A stretch of DNA of 64,000 nt from Helcococcus massiliensis (GTDB lineage Bacteria; Bacillota; Clostridia; Tissierellales; Peptoniphilaceae). The notes under the pieces were generated by a model. The model saw only the letters and a list, made by a program, of their open reading frames with translations, ran no database searches and was not told the DNA's origin. Both the position numbers and the translations under genes were made by a program. Position 1 is the stretch's first letter. Every line of letters starts with the position of its first letter. The stretch is from positions 248,001 through 312,000 of the forward strand of contig NZ_OGVE01000001.1 in NCBI RefSeq assembly GCF_900258485.1, read 5' to 3'. Below are positions 7,950 to 17,782 of this stretch, in pieces.

Positions 7950-9629
7950 TTATATTTCAGAGATCATTATTAATATTATAGGGTCTCTATTTAATTCCTT
8001 TCTTGTATATGATTTTAACCTATCAATTACTTGGCGTTTCATTTCTGCTACATCAGTAATCTTTTTATTGTTAATTTCATTTTTAAGTTTACCTAAAATT
8101 TTATAAGCTCCATCCATTAAATCTTGCGAATCTTTAACATAGACAAATCCTCTTGATAAAATTTGTGGATTGCCAACTATTTTTTTAGCTTTACTATCCC
8201 AAACCATTGAAGCTGTGATAATACCATCATCTGATAATTTCTGTCTATCCTTAAGAACAATATTACCTACGTCACCTATTCCTAAACCATCAACTAAAAC
8301 TTTTCCTGCTGGTACCTTACCAACAATCTTTGCAGAATTATTAGTTAATTCTAAGACATCACCTAATTCTAATATAAAACAATCTTTTTCTTTAGCACCC
8401 ATAGATACACAGAGTTCTTTGTGCATAATTTGGTGTCTAAGTTCACCATGTACCGGTATAAAGTATTTAGGTCTAACTAGAGCAAGCATTAGCTTTAACT
8501 CTTCCCTAGATGCGTGTCCTGAAACGTGAACATCTGCTAGGGCTGAGTAAACTGTTTTAACACCTAATTTTGCTAGATTGTTTATAACAGTTGAAACTGA
8601 CTCTTCATTACCAGGGATTGGAGATGCAGAAATAATTACCGTATCACCTTTTTCTAATTTTAATTGTCTATGGTCTCCCCTAGCCATTCTAGTAAGAGCA
8701 GCCATTTGTTCACCCTGACTACCAGTAGTCAACATAACAATTTCATTATCCTTGAACTTATTAATCTTGCTAATATCTTGAATAGTGTCTTTTTTAACTC
8801 TTAAATATCCTAGTTCAACAGCTATCCCAATATTTCTTACCATTGACCTACCTGATATAAATATCTTTTTCTTATGATATTCAGCAGCGTCAAATACCTG
8901 TTGTACACGGTGCAAGTTTGATGCAAAAGTAGCTACACAAATTCGTCCTTCAGCTTCTGAAAAAACTTTCTTAAAAGTTTCTCTAATCGAGACTTCACTC
9001 ATTGTATAACCAGATCTCTCAACATTAGTTGAATCACTTAACATAGCTAGTACACCTTGTCTACCAAGTTCACCAAGTCTTTGTAAGTCCATATGAACAC
9101 CATCTATAGGTGTATAGTCAACCTTAAAGTCACCTGTGAAAAGTATAGTTCCAACTTCTGTATGAAGGGCTATAGCACAAGCTGCAGGAATAGAGTGGTT
9201 TACAGAAATAAATTCAACATCAACATCACCTAGCCTAATTGTTTGACCAGGAGATACGTTTTTTAACATGTTTGTTGGTAAACCATGTTCCTCTAATTTT
9301 CCTTGGATTAATCCATTTGTAAGTCTTGTACTATAAACTCTAGTATTTATCTTTTTTAATAAGTATGGAACAGCACCTATATGGTCCTCGTGTCCATGAG
9401 TTATCAATAATGCTTTTATTCTATCTTTATTTTCCTCTAAATAGGTGAAGTCTTGTATTACTATATCTACACCAGGCATTGAATCATCAGGGAAAGTTGT
9501 ACCTGCATCTATAATGAATATTTGATTGTTGTATTCAACTGCGGTCATATTTTTCCCAATTTCACCAACACCACCTAAAGGAATAATTTTTATTGTTTGA
9601 TTTTTTTTCTTTTTATAATATCTTGCCAT
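7950..9629 (-). CDS. rnj: Ribonuclease J
   Basis: A metallo-beta-lactamase/beta-CASP ribonuclease with 5'-3' exonuclease and endonuclease activity in mRNA turnover and rRNA processing. The 559 residues are normal for RNase J1/J2. The zinc motif HGHEDHIGAVPYLL, the GTILFTGDFKVDY region and the beta-CASP segment with SGHASREELK are intact, which supports an active enzyme. The C-terminal domain starts near residue 450. GAAAGGTTAAAT precedes the ATG. Only one copy is in the window, so J1 versus J2 cannot be assigned. Confidence 0.96.
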   Translation of the reverse strand: MARYYKKKKNQTIKIIPLGGVGEIGKNMTAVEYNNQIFIIDAGTTFPDDSMPGVDIVIQDFTYLEENKDRIKALLITHGHEDHIGAVPYLLKKINTRVYSTRLTNGLIQGKLEEHGLPTNMLKNVSPGQTIRLGDVDVEFISVNHSIPAACAIALHTEVGTILFTGDFKVDYTPIDGVHMDLQRLGELGRQGVLAMLSDSTNVERSGYTMSEVSIRETFKKVFSEAEGRICVATFASNLHRVQQVFDAAEYHKKKIFISGRSMVRNIGIAVELGYLRVKKDTIQDISKINKFKDNEIVMLTTGSQGEQMAALTRMARGDHRQLKLEKGDTVIISASPIPGNEESVSTVINNLAKLGVKTVYSALADVHVSGHASREELKLMLALVRPKYFIPVHGELRHQIMHKELCVSMGAKEKDCFILELGDVLELTNNSAKIVGKVPAGKVLVDGLGIGDVGNIVLKDRQKLSDDGIITASMVWDSKAKKIVGNPQILSRGFVYVKDSQDLMDGAYKILGKLKNEINNKKITDVAEMKRQVIDRLKSYTRKELNRDPIILIMISEI

Positions 9630-9649
9630 ATTTAACCTTTCAATCTAAT

Positions 9650-9889
9650 TTAATCTTCTAAAAGTTCAGCATATACAGCAAGGATTTCATCTAGCTCTTT
9701 ATCATCTTCTATAGGATAAAATACAGCTTCATCTCCTTCAGTTTCAATCTCAAAAATATATAATTCTTCTACTTCTTCATCTAGTAAAGCTGCATAATCT
9801 TTGTCATCTACTCCAAATGTGTCTAAAAGGAGTAGATTCAATGTTGTATCTCCATCAGTAATTTCAATATATTGATCTAAATTATCCAT
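9650..9889 (-). CDS. Short DUF1292-family protein
   Basis: The start is set at ATG 9889, preceded by AAGGTGATT; a further upstream in-frame ATG (9928) lies deep inside ruvX and lacks a site. The 79 acidic residues (ITDGDTTLNLLLLDTFGVDD, YAALLDEEVEELYIF) match the DUF1292 core without a His tail. It begins 2 bases after the ruvX stop. The alaS-ireB-ruvX-DUF1292 order is widely kept in Firmicutes. The molecular function is unknown; a longer paralogue lies downstream at 3543-3980. Confidence 0.9.
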   Translation of the reverse strand: MDNLDQYIEITDGDTTLNLLLLDTFGVDDKDYAALLDEEVEELYIFEIETEGDEAVFYPIEDDKELDEILAVYAELLED

Positions 9890-9891
9890 AA

Positions 9892-10302
9892 TCACCTTGC
9901 GTCTAAATAAGATTGTAGTATAAAACAAGCTGCAATCTTATCTATATGCTCCTTTCTATTTTCTCTTCTAACTTTTTGTTTAATTAACACTTCTTCCGCT
10001 TCAAGAGTTGTAAGCCTTTCATCTTCATATATTATTTCATTGTCAATCTCTTTTTTCAATAAATCTACAAAACTCATAACTCTTTGAGCCTGTGGACCTT
10101 TACTACCATCCATATTGTATGGCATACCCACAATTATCTTATCTATGTTCTCTTCTTCTATTATCTTTTTTAACTTATCTATATCTTCTCTTACACTCGT
10201 TCTTTTTATAGTCACTAAACCATTAGCAAAAATCTTCATTGGATCAGAAATTGCTACTCCAATAGTTTTTTTTCCTAAATCTAAACCTAAAAACCTATCC
10301 AT
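9892..10302 (-). CDS. ruvX: RuvX/YqgF Holliday-junction-resolvase-like nuclease
   Basis: 136 residues, typical for YqgF. It has an RNase H-like fold, with the first acidic strand in LGLDLGKKTIGVAISD, the second in YEDERLTTLEAEEVL and the last Asp in KIAACFILQSYLD. Family members take part in 16S rRNA 5' end processing in E. coli and have been proposed as alternative junction resolvases. It lies after ireB, separated by a strong hairpin. Its ribosome site is a GGGG run 5 bases before the ATG. Confidence 0.94.
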   Translation of the reverse strand: MDRFLGLDLGKKTIGVAISDPMKIFANGLVTIKRTSVREDIDKLKKIIEEENIDKIIVGMPYNMDGSKGPQAQRVMSFVDLLKKEIDNEIIYEDERLTTLEAEEVLIKQKVRRENRKEHIDKIAACFILQSYLDAR

Positions 10303-10314
10303 ATTACCCCATAA

Positions 10315-10338
10315 AAGGGTAGAAAGATTTCTACCCTT
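10315..10338 (-). terminator. Hairpin between ireB and ruvX, possible internal terminator
   Basis: AAGGGTAGAAA (10315-10325) pairs with TTTCTACCCTT (10328-10338), an 11-base perfect stem. On the minus strand it is followed by TTTTAT, a short T-run, just before the ruvX ribosome site. It could lower expression of the downstream genes relative to alaS-ireB or stabilise processed ends. A full stop is unlikely given that ruvX follows at once. Confidence 0.65.
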
Positions 10339-10346
10339 GTTTTGTA

Positions 10347-10613
10347 TTATTTAATATTATTTTTAACAAAATAAAACTCTAAGATATCCTCAAGTATATC
10401 ATTTCTATCAATTTGTTTAATTTTCTTTCTAGCATCCTTATGACTTGTGATATAAGTAGGATCACCTGAAATAATATATCCAATAATTTGGCTTGCAGGA
10501 TCATAGCCCTTTTCTTCTAGGGCAGTATAAACATCTTGCATTATGTTTATAAGTTTTGCTTCTTCTAAATTTTCCATACTAAACTTCATTGTTTCATCAA
10601 AATCTTTTTGCAT
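10347..10613 (-). CDS. ireB: IreB family regulatory phosphoprotein (DUF965)
   Basis: 88 residues that match the small helical IreB/YrzL family over their whole length (TMKFSMENLEEAKLINIMQD, GYDPASQIIGYIISGDPTYI). In Enterococcus IreB is phosphorylated by the PASTA kinase IreK and modulates intrinsic cephalosporin resistance. The TMKF Thr near the N-terminus corresponds to the region of known phosphorylation, by family knowledge only. It follows alaS by 14 bases, a classic arrangement. The cognate PASTA kinase is not in this window. Confidence 0.93.
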   Translation of the reverse strand: MQKDFDETMKFSMENLEEAKLINIMQDVYTALEEKGYDPASQIIGYIISGDPTYITSHKDARKKIKQIDRNDILEDILEFYFVKNNIK

Positions 10614-10627
10614 AATGGTCTCCTATT

Positions 10628-13228
10628 TTATGAATTTATCTTTTCTTGAATAAAGTCTTCCAATTTTAACAAGGCTTCATCAAGTTTATCAACTTCTTTA
10701 CCACCTGCTTGGGCAAAGTCTGGTCTTCCACCACCATTTCCACCTGTATATTGAGCAACAAATTTAACTAAATCACCAGCTTTAATATTTTTCTTTACCA
10801 AGGCTTTAGATACTGAACATACATATATAATTTTATCATCTACTACAGATGCAAATAAAGAAATATAATCACCGTCCTTAGCTTGAATTTTATCAGCCAT
10901 ATTTTTTAGGGATTGTCCATCAAGATCATTTAACTTAGCAATTATTGTCTTTACACCATCAATATCTTTTGCTTTTTCCACTAATGAATCTATTAATCCA
11001 TTTTCAACAGATGATTTAAATGATTCAATTGTTTTCTTCAAGTCTTTTTCTTCTTGTAATATAGATGAAATCTTATCTTCTAATGAATCCTTTGGTGTTT
11101 TCAACAAGTGACTTATTTTATCTTCTTTTTCAATCATATGATTCATATAATCATAAACTTTAAAAGCTGTTATAGCTTCAATTCTACGAACACCAGCGGC
11201 TATACCAGATTCAGATAAAATTTTGAACATCATAATCTCACTAGTGTTATTTACATGAGTACCACCACATAATTCTGTAGAGTATCCTCCCATATCAACA
11301 ACTCTTACTATGTCTTTATATTTGTCTTCAAATAGTCCAACTGCTCCAATTTCTTGTGACTCTTTTAAGGACATTTCATTAATATTTACCGGTAAATTAT
11401 CATAAATAGATTTATTTACTAGTCTTTCAATTTCAATTAATTGGTCTTTTGTGATAGCTTCGTAATGGGTAAAGTCAAATCTAAGTCTTTCATCTGTAAC
11501 TAGGGAACCTGCTTGGTTAATATGATTTCCAAGAACTGTTTTTAGAGCCTTATTTAATAAGTGAGTAGCAGAGTGATTTCTCTTGATATCTTCTCTTCTA
11601 TCAACATCTATTTTAGCTTCTACTATATCACCCTTATTAAATTCACCATTTTCCACTTCTACAAAATGATAGAAAATATCATCAGCAGTCTTTTTAGTAT
11701 TATAAACTCTTATAAGTCCATTATCAGATTTTAGATAACCAGTATCACCAATTTGACCACCAGATTCTGCATAAAATGGCGTTTTATCTAAAATTATTAC
11801 AGCCTTGTCTGATTCAGATAAACTGTTACCGTCAAAGGATTCAATACCTATAATATCTGCCTTTATATCATTTTGATCATAACCTAAGAACTCTGTTTTT
11901 GGATAGCCTGATATTTCAAGTTTATCATCTTCCCATCCACCCTTAAATGAGGTGTGTTGTCTAGAACTTTCTTTTTGCTTGTTCATTGCTTCTTCAAAGT
12001 CTTTTTTATTTACAGTTAATGATTTTTCTTCCAAAATCTCTAAGGTTAAATCAAGTGGGAATCCATAAGTATCATATAGTTTGAAAGCATCCTCACCGTT
12101 TAATTCTTTAACATCTTCATCAAGATCAGAAATCATCTTATTTAAAATATCTAAACCTTGGTCTAATGTTTCTTGGAATTTCTTTTCTTCCCTATTTATT
12201 ATCTTGAAAATTCTATCTTTGTCGTCTAATAATTCTGGATATTCTGTCTTATAAATTTCCATAACTATTTTAGATAGTTTTTCTAAGAATTGACCTTCAA
12301 TATTTAATAATTTACCATGTCTGATAGCTCTTCTCATTAGTCTTCTTAGGACATATCCCCTTCCCTCATTTGAAGGTATAACACCATCATATATTAAGAA
12401 GGTCATAGCCTTTGTATGGTCCATAACTACTCTGAATGATTCATCATATTTCTCATCTGTTCCATATTTATGGCCTGATAAATCTTCAATAGCTGTCAAC
12501 AAAGGTCTAAATGAGTCTAGTTCAAAAATATTTGCAGCATCTTCTACAATTAAAGCCAATCTTTCTAAGCCCATACCGGTATCAATATTTTTATGTTCTA
12601 ATGGTTCATATTCACCATTAGCCTTTTTATTAAATTGTGTAAATACCAAGTTCCAGATTTCCAAGTATCTGTCTTCAGGGTCTGTGTATTCTTCACCTCT
12701 ATCATACATAATTTCAGAACATGGTCCACATGGACCTTCTTCTAATTCCCAGAAGTTTTCATCTTTACCTAATCTTGAAATTTTAGAAGGATCTAGTCCT
12801 ATTTCCTTGGCCCAAATGTTGTAGGCTTCATCATCATTTTCATATACTGTAACAGAAAGTTTATCCTTATCTAATTCAATAATTTCTGTTAAAAATCTCC
12901 AGGCCCATGTTATAGCTTCTTTTTTAAAATAATCTCCGAATGAAAAATTACCTAGCATTTCAAAGAAGGTAGCATGTCTATGGGTTTTTCCTACATTTTC
13001 TATATCAGCTGTACGTATACACTTTTGTGATGATGTTGCCCTATTCTTAGGAAACTTTTTAACTCCTGTAAAATAATCCTTAAGTGGAGCCATACCCGCG
13101 TTTATTAATAAAAGACTCTTATCATTATTTGGAATTAATGAATATGATTTAAGTCTTATATGGTCATTTTCATTTTCATAAAAGTCAAGAAAAGCTGTTC
13201 TTAACTCATTAAAATTCATTTTTTTCAT
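10628..13228 (-). CDS. alaS: Alanyl-tRNA synthetase
   Basis: Charges tRNA-Ala and edits mischarged Ser/Gly. The 866 residues contain the class II core (about 1-250, with FFEMLGNFSFGDYFK), the editing domain with NHSATHLLNKAL and CGGTHV zinc-type motifs, and a C-terminal DHHA1 domain with the Gly-rich GGNGGGRPDFAQAGG. GAGGTG lies 5 bases before the first ATG. No T-box leader is seen upstream. It heads a long leftward run of genes. Length and motifs show an intact enzyme. Confidence 0.98.
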   Translation of the reverse strand: MKKMNFNELRTAFLDFYENENDHIRLKSYSLIPNNDKSLLLINAGMAPLKDYFTGVKKFPKNRATSSQKCIRTADIENVGKTHRHATFFEMLGNFSFGDYFKKEAITWAWRFLTEIIELDKDKLSVTVYENDDEAYNIWAKEIGLDPSKISRLGKDENFWELEEGPCGPCSEIMYDRGEEYTDPEDRYLEIWNLVFTQFNKKANGEYEPLEHKNIDTGMGLERLALIVEDAANIFELDSFRPLLTAIEDLSGHKYGTDEKYDESFRVVMDHTKAMTFLIYDGVIPSNEGRGYVLRRLMRRAIRHGKLLNIEGQFLEKLSKIVMEIYKTEYPELLDDKDRIFKIINREEKKFQETLDQGLDILNKMISDLDEDVKELNGEDAFKLYDTYGFPLDLTLEILEEKSLTVNKKDFEEAMNKQKESSRQHTSFKGGWEDDKLEISGYPKTEFLGYDQNDIKADIIGIESFDGNSLSESDKAVIILDKTPFYAESGGQIGDTGYLKSDNGLIRVYNTKKTADDIFYHFVEVENGEFNKGDIVEAKIDVDRREDIKRNHSATHLLNKALKTVLGNHINQAGSLVTDERLRFDFTHYEAITKDQLIEIERLVNKSIYDNLPVNINEMSLKESQEIGAVGLFEDKYKDIVRVVDMGGYSTELCGGTHVNNTSEIMMFKILSESGIAAGVRRIEAITAFKVYDYMNHMIEKEDKISHLLKTPKDSLEDKISSILQEEKDLKKTIESFKSSVENGLIDSLVEKAKDIDGVKTIIAKLNDLDGQSLKNMADKIQAKDGDYISLFASVVDDKIIYVCSVSKALVKKNIKAGDLVKFVAQYTGGNGGGRPDFAQAGGKEVDKLDEALLKLEDFIQEKINS

Positions 13229-13344
13229 TTACACCTCAATAATTTATGGTCAAGGTTTTTCTACCTATGTAATATTATATGTTTTAAAATCTAAACAGAT
13301 CTGTAAACTCCTATTTAGCACAATAACCTATAATTAAATATATC

Positions 13345-13362
13345 AAATATTGAGCAATATTT
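13345..13362. repeat. 18-base inverted repeat in the alaS upstream region
   Basis: AAATATTG-AG-CAATATTT is a perfect 8-2-8 inverted repeat between the leuS terminator and alaS. It is AT-rich, so chance is possible, but it overlaps a region where minus-strand promoter-like hexamers (TTGCTC, then TAATTA) occur and could be an operator. Apart from this and the leuS terminator, the 196-base gap 13229-13424 shows only a possible -10 (TATAAT near 13276). Confidence 0.45.
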
Positions 13363-13390
13363 AAAGTAAGCTTGATATTTAGAATGAATT

Positions 13391-13421
13391 AAAGGAGCTA
13401 CTATTTACTAGCAACTCCTTT
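13391..13421 (-). terminator. Terminator after leuS
   Basis: AAAGGA (13391-13396) pairs with TCCTTT (13416-13421), with an inner GCTA/TAGC stem. The element starts just downstream of the leuS stop. On the minus strand the hairpin is followed by AATTCATTC rather than a strong T-run, so efficiency is uncertain. Confidence 0.65.
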
Positions 13422-13424
13422 AGT

Positions 13425-15842
13425 CTATTTTACAACTATATTTAGTATTTTGCCTGGTACATATATTAATTTTACAATTTCTTTTCCTTCAATGAAACTA
13501 TTTACATTTTCATCTTGTTTTGCCAGGTCTATAATTTTATCCTTATCTTCATTTACAGATACTTTCAATTTACCCCTCATTTTTCCATTAACTTGTACAG
13601 GTAAATCTATTTCATCAGCAACTAGTTTATTTTCATCATATGAAGGCCATATATTTTGATTTGCTAATTGTTCTGTATTTCCAATCTTTTCCCACATTTC
13701 TTCTGTAATGTGAGGTGCAAACGGATTTAATAAGATCAAATAAGTTTCTAGTTCTTTTCTAGTAACTTGATTTTTCTTAACAAAAGCATTTTGTAAAATC
13801 ATTAATTGTGAAATAGCTGTATTGAATTTCATATTTTCAATATCATCGCTTACTTTTTTAATTGTTTGATTTATTAGAACTTCTAAGTCTTCAGAATAAT
13901 GGCCACCATCAACTAAAATATCTAAAAGTCTCCATACCCTATCTAAATATTTTCTTATACCATTTACCCCTTCATCTGACCAAGCCACAGACTTGTCAAA
14001 TTCAGAGATAAACATTTCATAAGTTCTTAAGGTATCAGCACCATAATTTGCAACTATATCATCTGGGTTTACAACATTCCCCCTTGATTTAGACATTTTT
14101 TCGTTATTTTCACCCAAAATCATACCATGTGAAGTACGTTTCATATATGGTTCTTTTGTTGATACAACTCCTATATCATACAAGAATTTATGCCAAAATC
14201 TTGAATATAGTAAGTGCAAGGTTGTATGTTCATTACCACCATTGTACCAGTCTACTGGTCCAAAGAAGGCTTCTTCTTCCTTGCCTACTAATGCTTCATC
14301 ATTTTTAGGATCCATGTATCTTAAGTAGTACCATGATGATCCACCCCATTGTGGCATGGTGTCTGTTTCTCTCTCTGCTGGTTTACCACATATTGGACAA
14401 GTTGTCTTAACAAATTCTTCTATGTCAGCTAGAGGACTTGACCCATCACCACTTGGTTCATAATTTTCAACTTCTGGTAATTTAACTGGTAGGTCTTTTT
14501 CATCAACTGGTGTCCAACCATGGTCTTCACAATAAACCATAGGTATTGGTTCACCCCAATATCTTTGTCTAGAAAACACCCAGTCTCTTAGCTTATAATT
14601 TGTTTTTTTAGAAGCTAATCCTTCTTTTTCTAAGATTTGAATAATCTTTTCTTTAGCTTCATCAACCTTTAAACCATTTATTAATTTAGAATTAATAATT
14701 TCACCATTTTCAGTGTCAGTATAAGCCTCTTTGCTTACATCTCCACCTTTTACAACTTCTCTAATAGCTAAGTTAAACTTTTTAGCAAATTCATAGTCCC
14801 TAGTATCATGAGCTGGAACAGCCATTATAGCACCTGTACCATAGGTTATCATTACGTAATCTGATACCCATATAGGCATTTCTTCTTTAGATACAGGGTT
14901 TATAGCCTTAAGCCCTTTCAACTCAATACCAGTTTTATCCTTATTCATTTCAGTTCTCTCGAATTCGGACTTTTTATTTGCTGCATCTTTGTATGCTTTA
15001 ACTTCTTCTAAGTTTTCAATCGAGTCTGCCAATTCATTTATAATTTCATGTTCTGGAGCTATTACCATATATGTAGCACCATAGATAGTATCTGGTCTAG
15101 TTGTATAAACTTTTAATTTGTTTTCTTTATCTTTGATTTGAAAATCTATTTCTGCACCGTGTGATCTTCCAATCCAATTTATTTGCTGTTGCTTTATATG
15201 GTCTAAGTAGTTTACAGTATCTAAATCATCAATAAGTCTATCTGCATATTCTGTAATCTTTAGCATCCATTGATTTCTTATCTTATGCTCTACTTCACTA
15301 CCACATCTTTCACACTTACCACCAACAACTTCTTCATTGGCTAGACCAACCTTACATGATGGGCACCAGTTAATTGGAAATTCTTTTTTGTAAGCTAGCC
15401 CTTTTTTGAACATTTGTACAAATATCCATTGGGTCCACTTGTAATAATCTGGATCAGTAGTGTCAATCATCCTGTCCCAGTCAAAAGAAAATCCAATAGA
15501 TTTTAATTGTCTAGTAAAATTAGCTATATTTTCTTCTGTAACAATCTTTGGATGAATCTTATTTTTAATAGCATAATTTTCAGCTGGCAGACCGAAGGCG
15601 TCAAAACCCATTGGATATAAAACAACCTGGTCTTGCATTCTTCTTTTTCTTGAAATTACATCTAAGGCTGTATATGACCTTGGGTGACCCACGTGCAAGC
15701 CTGCTCCTGAAGGATATGGGAATTCTACTAAGCCGTAAAATTTATCCTTACTCTTATCCATAACAGTTTTAAATGTTTTTTCCTTATCCCATATTTTTTG
15801 CCATTTTTTTTCAATCGCATTAGGATTATATCTTTCTACCAT
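13425..15842 (-). CDS. leuS: Leucyl-tRNA synthetase
   Basis: Class I synthetase for tRNA-Leu. The start is set at 15842 ([15 protein letters not shown]) because GGAG lies 6 bases upstream; an ATG at 15854 would overlap that site. About 805 residues, normal for bacterial LeuS. The HIGH motif appears as [12 protein letters not shown] and the KMSKS motif as [12 protein letters not shown] zinc-ribbon-like insert has WCPSC and CERCG, the CP1 editing domain has [12 protein letters not shown], and a second Cys pair CPIC is present. It is transcribed alone between two terminators. No T-box was found. Confidence 0.98.
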   Translation of the reverse strand: MVERYNPNAIEKKWQKIWDKEKTFKTVMDKSKDKFYGLVEFPYPSGAGLHVGHPRSYTALDVISRKRRMQDQVVLYPMGFDAFGLPAENYAIKNKIHPKIVTEENIANFTRQLKSIGFSFDWDRMIDTTDPDYYKWTQWIFVQMFKKGLAYKKEFPINWCPSCKVGLANEEVVGGKCERCGSEVEHKIRNQWMLKITEYADRLIDDLDTVNYLDHIKQQQINWIGRSHGAEIDFQIKDKENKLKVYTTRPDTIYGATYMVIAPEHEIINELADSIENLEEVKAYKDAANKKSEFERTEMNKDKTGIELKGLKAINPVSKEEMPIWVSDYVMITYGTGAIMAVPAHDTRDYEFAKKFNLAIREVVKGGDVSKEAYTDTENGEIINSKLINGLKVDEAKEKIIQILEKEGLASKKTNYKLRDWVFSRQRYWGEPIPMVYCEDHGWTPVDEKDLPVKLPEVENYEPSGDGSSPLADIEEFVKTTCPICGKPAERETDTMPQWGGSSWYYLRYMDPKNDEALVGKEEEAFFGPVDWYNGGNEHTTLHLLYSRFWHKFLYDIGVVSTKEPYMKRTSHGMILGENNEKMSKSRGNVVNPDDIVANYGADTLRTYEMFISEFDKSVAWSDEGVNGIRKYLDRVWRLLDILVDGGHYSEDLEVLINQTIKKVSDDIENMKFNTAISQLMILQNAFVKKNQVTRKELETYLILLNPFAPHITEEMWEKIGNTEQLANQNIWPSYDENKLVADEIDLPVQVNGKMRGKLKVSVNEDKDKIIDLAKQDENVNSFIEGKEIVKLIYVPGKILNIVVK

Positions 15843-15874
15843 TTCAGTCTCCATTCTTAATTATTATAATAAAC

Positions 15875-15883
15875 ATAATACCA
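15875..15883 (-). promoter_or_regulatory. Extended -10 promoter for leuS
   Basis: TGGTATTAT reads toward leuS, about 33 bases before its ATG, with no clear -35. It matches the extended -10 seen at several other starts in this window. Confidence 0.55.
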
Positions 15884-15920
15884 TAAAATCATCTTTCTTG
15901 ACGAATATATTATATAAATT

Positions 15921-15961
15921 AAAGAAACTGCCAGCAGGTAAAACCTATTAGCAGTTTCTTT
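15921..15961 (-). terminator. Terminator after the lipoprotein gene
   Basis: AAAGAAACTGC (15921-15931) pairs with GCAGTTTCTTT (15951-15961), and the inner AGGT/ACCT can pair as well. It lies 13 bases after the lipoprotein stop codon on the minus strand and before the leuS promoter. Confidence 0.8.
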
Positions 15962-15973
15962 TATACTTGTAAA

Positions 15974-17767
15974 TTAATTTTCGTCTTGATTTATACTATC
16001 TATTAAATCTTCTAAGACTTTGTCTATGTTAATATTGTTTTCATCATAAATATTTTCTATAGAAGTTTTTTCATTTACCTTGTCTTCTATATCGGACTTA
16101 GCTTCTTTTGCCTTTTCTTTGGTTGTATTAAATGTTTCTTTACCTTTAGATAGGTAATCATGTACAGTCTTATTTTCTTTCTTCATTTTCCTTCTAGCTA
16201 AGAATATCAATACAATAAGTGCCAATAAAAGAATAAATAAAATAATAATAGATGATATCTTATACACTTCAATATTCAAATGAGCATTTATCCAATTATT
16301 ATTTGTCGTAAATATATTTTCAACTTGTCTTGTCTCTGTAGCAAGTATAGGATATTTATATGAATATTCTATAGTGTTAAAATTAATATTTATCAAGCTA
16401 GAATCTTCCGAATAATTTATTAGGTCTTTGAAAAAGCCTAAGCTCTGAGACTCAACATTTGGATTTGTAGTAAATAATTTACTATTTATCTCTAAAAATT
16501 CATCTCCAGAATATTCTATTGTCAAATATGATTCATTATTTTTATATTTTATTCCTTTCTCATCTAAAAATGATATTAAAAAATCGTTTACTAATTCTTT
16601 ATTGTAGTCGTTATCTTTACTTACAGTTAAACTCCTAGAAAGAGAATTCTTACTAATTTTGGTAACAATACTTAACTTATCAAATACTATAGGAAATTCT
16701 TCTTCTAACTTTACATATTCCAAATTATCTGAAGAAAGATATTTCTCTTCAATATTTGACTTATTCATATCTTTAATGTGTTTTTCAACACTCAAAGGAT
16801 CTGCATAGTAGATAAATTCATAATTGGATTTTGAATTATTGTCTCCGGCTATAGTTTGTTCTATTTTAAAAACTTTAACTAATCTTCTTTTATCTAATGT
16901 ACTATCTATTGATAGACTTACCTTATTTCCGAAAAGTTTTTCTAATACTTTTTCAATTTCTGATAAGTCTTTATTTTCTACATCAAACACTTCTATAGTT
17001 ATATCATCATTTTTTATAGGTTCAATATTAGTAACTAGATTTTTATCAAATAATTTTTCCTTCCAATCAGACTTTAATTGTTCTAAATTTTTATTTTTAA
17101 AGGCAAGTCTGATTCTCATATTGTAATTATCAGACAAATTACTTTTAGAGATAGAAATCATATGTTGATATGGTCCAGTATATTCAATATTATTATAAGC
17201 AGCTCTTGTGTATGAATCTTTAACAATTTCCTCATCATTCACTGTTACATTTTTTTCTACACTCTTCCAAATATTAGAAATATCAGCTTCTTTAATAAGT
17301 CCTTCATCAACCAATTTTTGTTCTAAATATCCTAGCATGACTTTAATATCACTAGAATCTTCAAATTCTATACCCTTAGAAAATATTGCTTGACCATCAG
17401 AATATAAAAAATTTATTTCATCTTCAAAACTTTTACCACTTTTCTCATATAAGTTTTTAACAATAGTTTTATATTCACCTATATCATTAAATTCAAAAGA
17501 TAAGTCAAAATTTAAAAGGTTTTCTTCTTCTTTTTTTATCTCATAGGTAAAAGGACTTTCAATATAATCGTTTAAAAACTTCTTTATAGAATCATTTCCA
17601 CCATTTACTCTGTCTAAAGTTTCTTTGTCTAAGCTTATATTAATTATACGTTTACCTTTGAAGTTCCCATCAATATTCAAGTCATCTTTAGCTTGGATTC
17701 CACATGCTGTGAGCATAAAGCACGCCATCAAAATAAATAATAACTTAATTTTTTTATTTTTTAACAT
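15974..17767 (-). CDS. Unrecognised lipoprotein with C-terminal membrane anchor
   Basis: 597 residues. The N-terminus is a lipoprotein signal: basic MLKNKKIK, a hydrophobic stretch and lipobox LTAC (Cys about residue 22). A second membrane segment lies near residues 500-523 (SSIIILFILLLALIVLIFLA), followed by a Lys-rich, coiled-coil-like cytoplasmic tail of about 70 residues. The large external part holds repeated mixed alpha/beta units of similar texture. A protein anchored by lipid at one end and a helix at the other could span wall and cytoplasm signals. It is preceded by a membrane protein gene 15 bases away, so the two may form a complex. The function is unknown. Confidence 0.8.
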   Translation of the reverse strand: MLKNKKIKLLFILMACFMLTACGIQAKDDLNIDGNFKGKRIINISLDKETLDRVNGGNDSIKKFLNDYIESPFTYEIKKEEENLLNFDLSFEFNDIGEYKTIVKNLYEKSGKSFEDEINFLYSDGQAIFSKGIEFEDSSDIKVMLGYLEQKLVDEGLIKEADISNIWKSVEKNVTVNDEEIVKDSYTRAAYNNIEYTGPYQHMISISKSNLSDNYNMRIRLAFKNKNLEQLKSDWKEKLFDKNLVTNIEPIKNDDITIEVFDVENKDLSEIEKVLEKLFGNKVSLSIDSTLDKRRLVKVFKIEQTIAGDNNSKSNYEFIYYADPLSVEKHIKDMNKSNIEEKYLSSDNLEYVKLEEEFPIVFDKLSIVTKISKNSLSRSLTVSKDNDYNKELVNDFLISFLDEKGIKYKNNESYLTIEYSGDEFLEINSKLFTTNPNVESQSLGFFKDLINYSEDSSLININFNTIEYSYKYPILATETRQVENIFTTNNNWINAHLNIEVYKISSIIILFILLLALIVLIFLARRKMKKENKTVHDYLSKGKETFNTTKEKAKEAKSDIEDKVNEKTSIENIYDENNINIDKVLEDLIDSINQDEN

Positions 17768-17782
17768 ATTAGCGTCCTAAAA

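Noticed and set aside
10115-10354. Plus-strand open frame opposite ruvX.
   Set aside because: It is antisense to a conserved gene, lacks a ribosome site, and has a hydrophobic composition expected from the reverse frame.
13229-13424. T-box leader upstream of alaS (also checked before leuS and asnS).
   Set aside because: No T-box sequence (AGGGTGG-N-ACCGCG) on the reading strand and no specifier-stem-like region; the leaders are too short.
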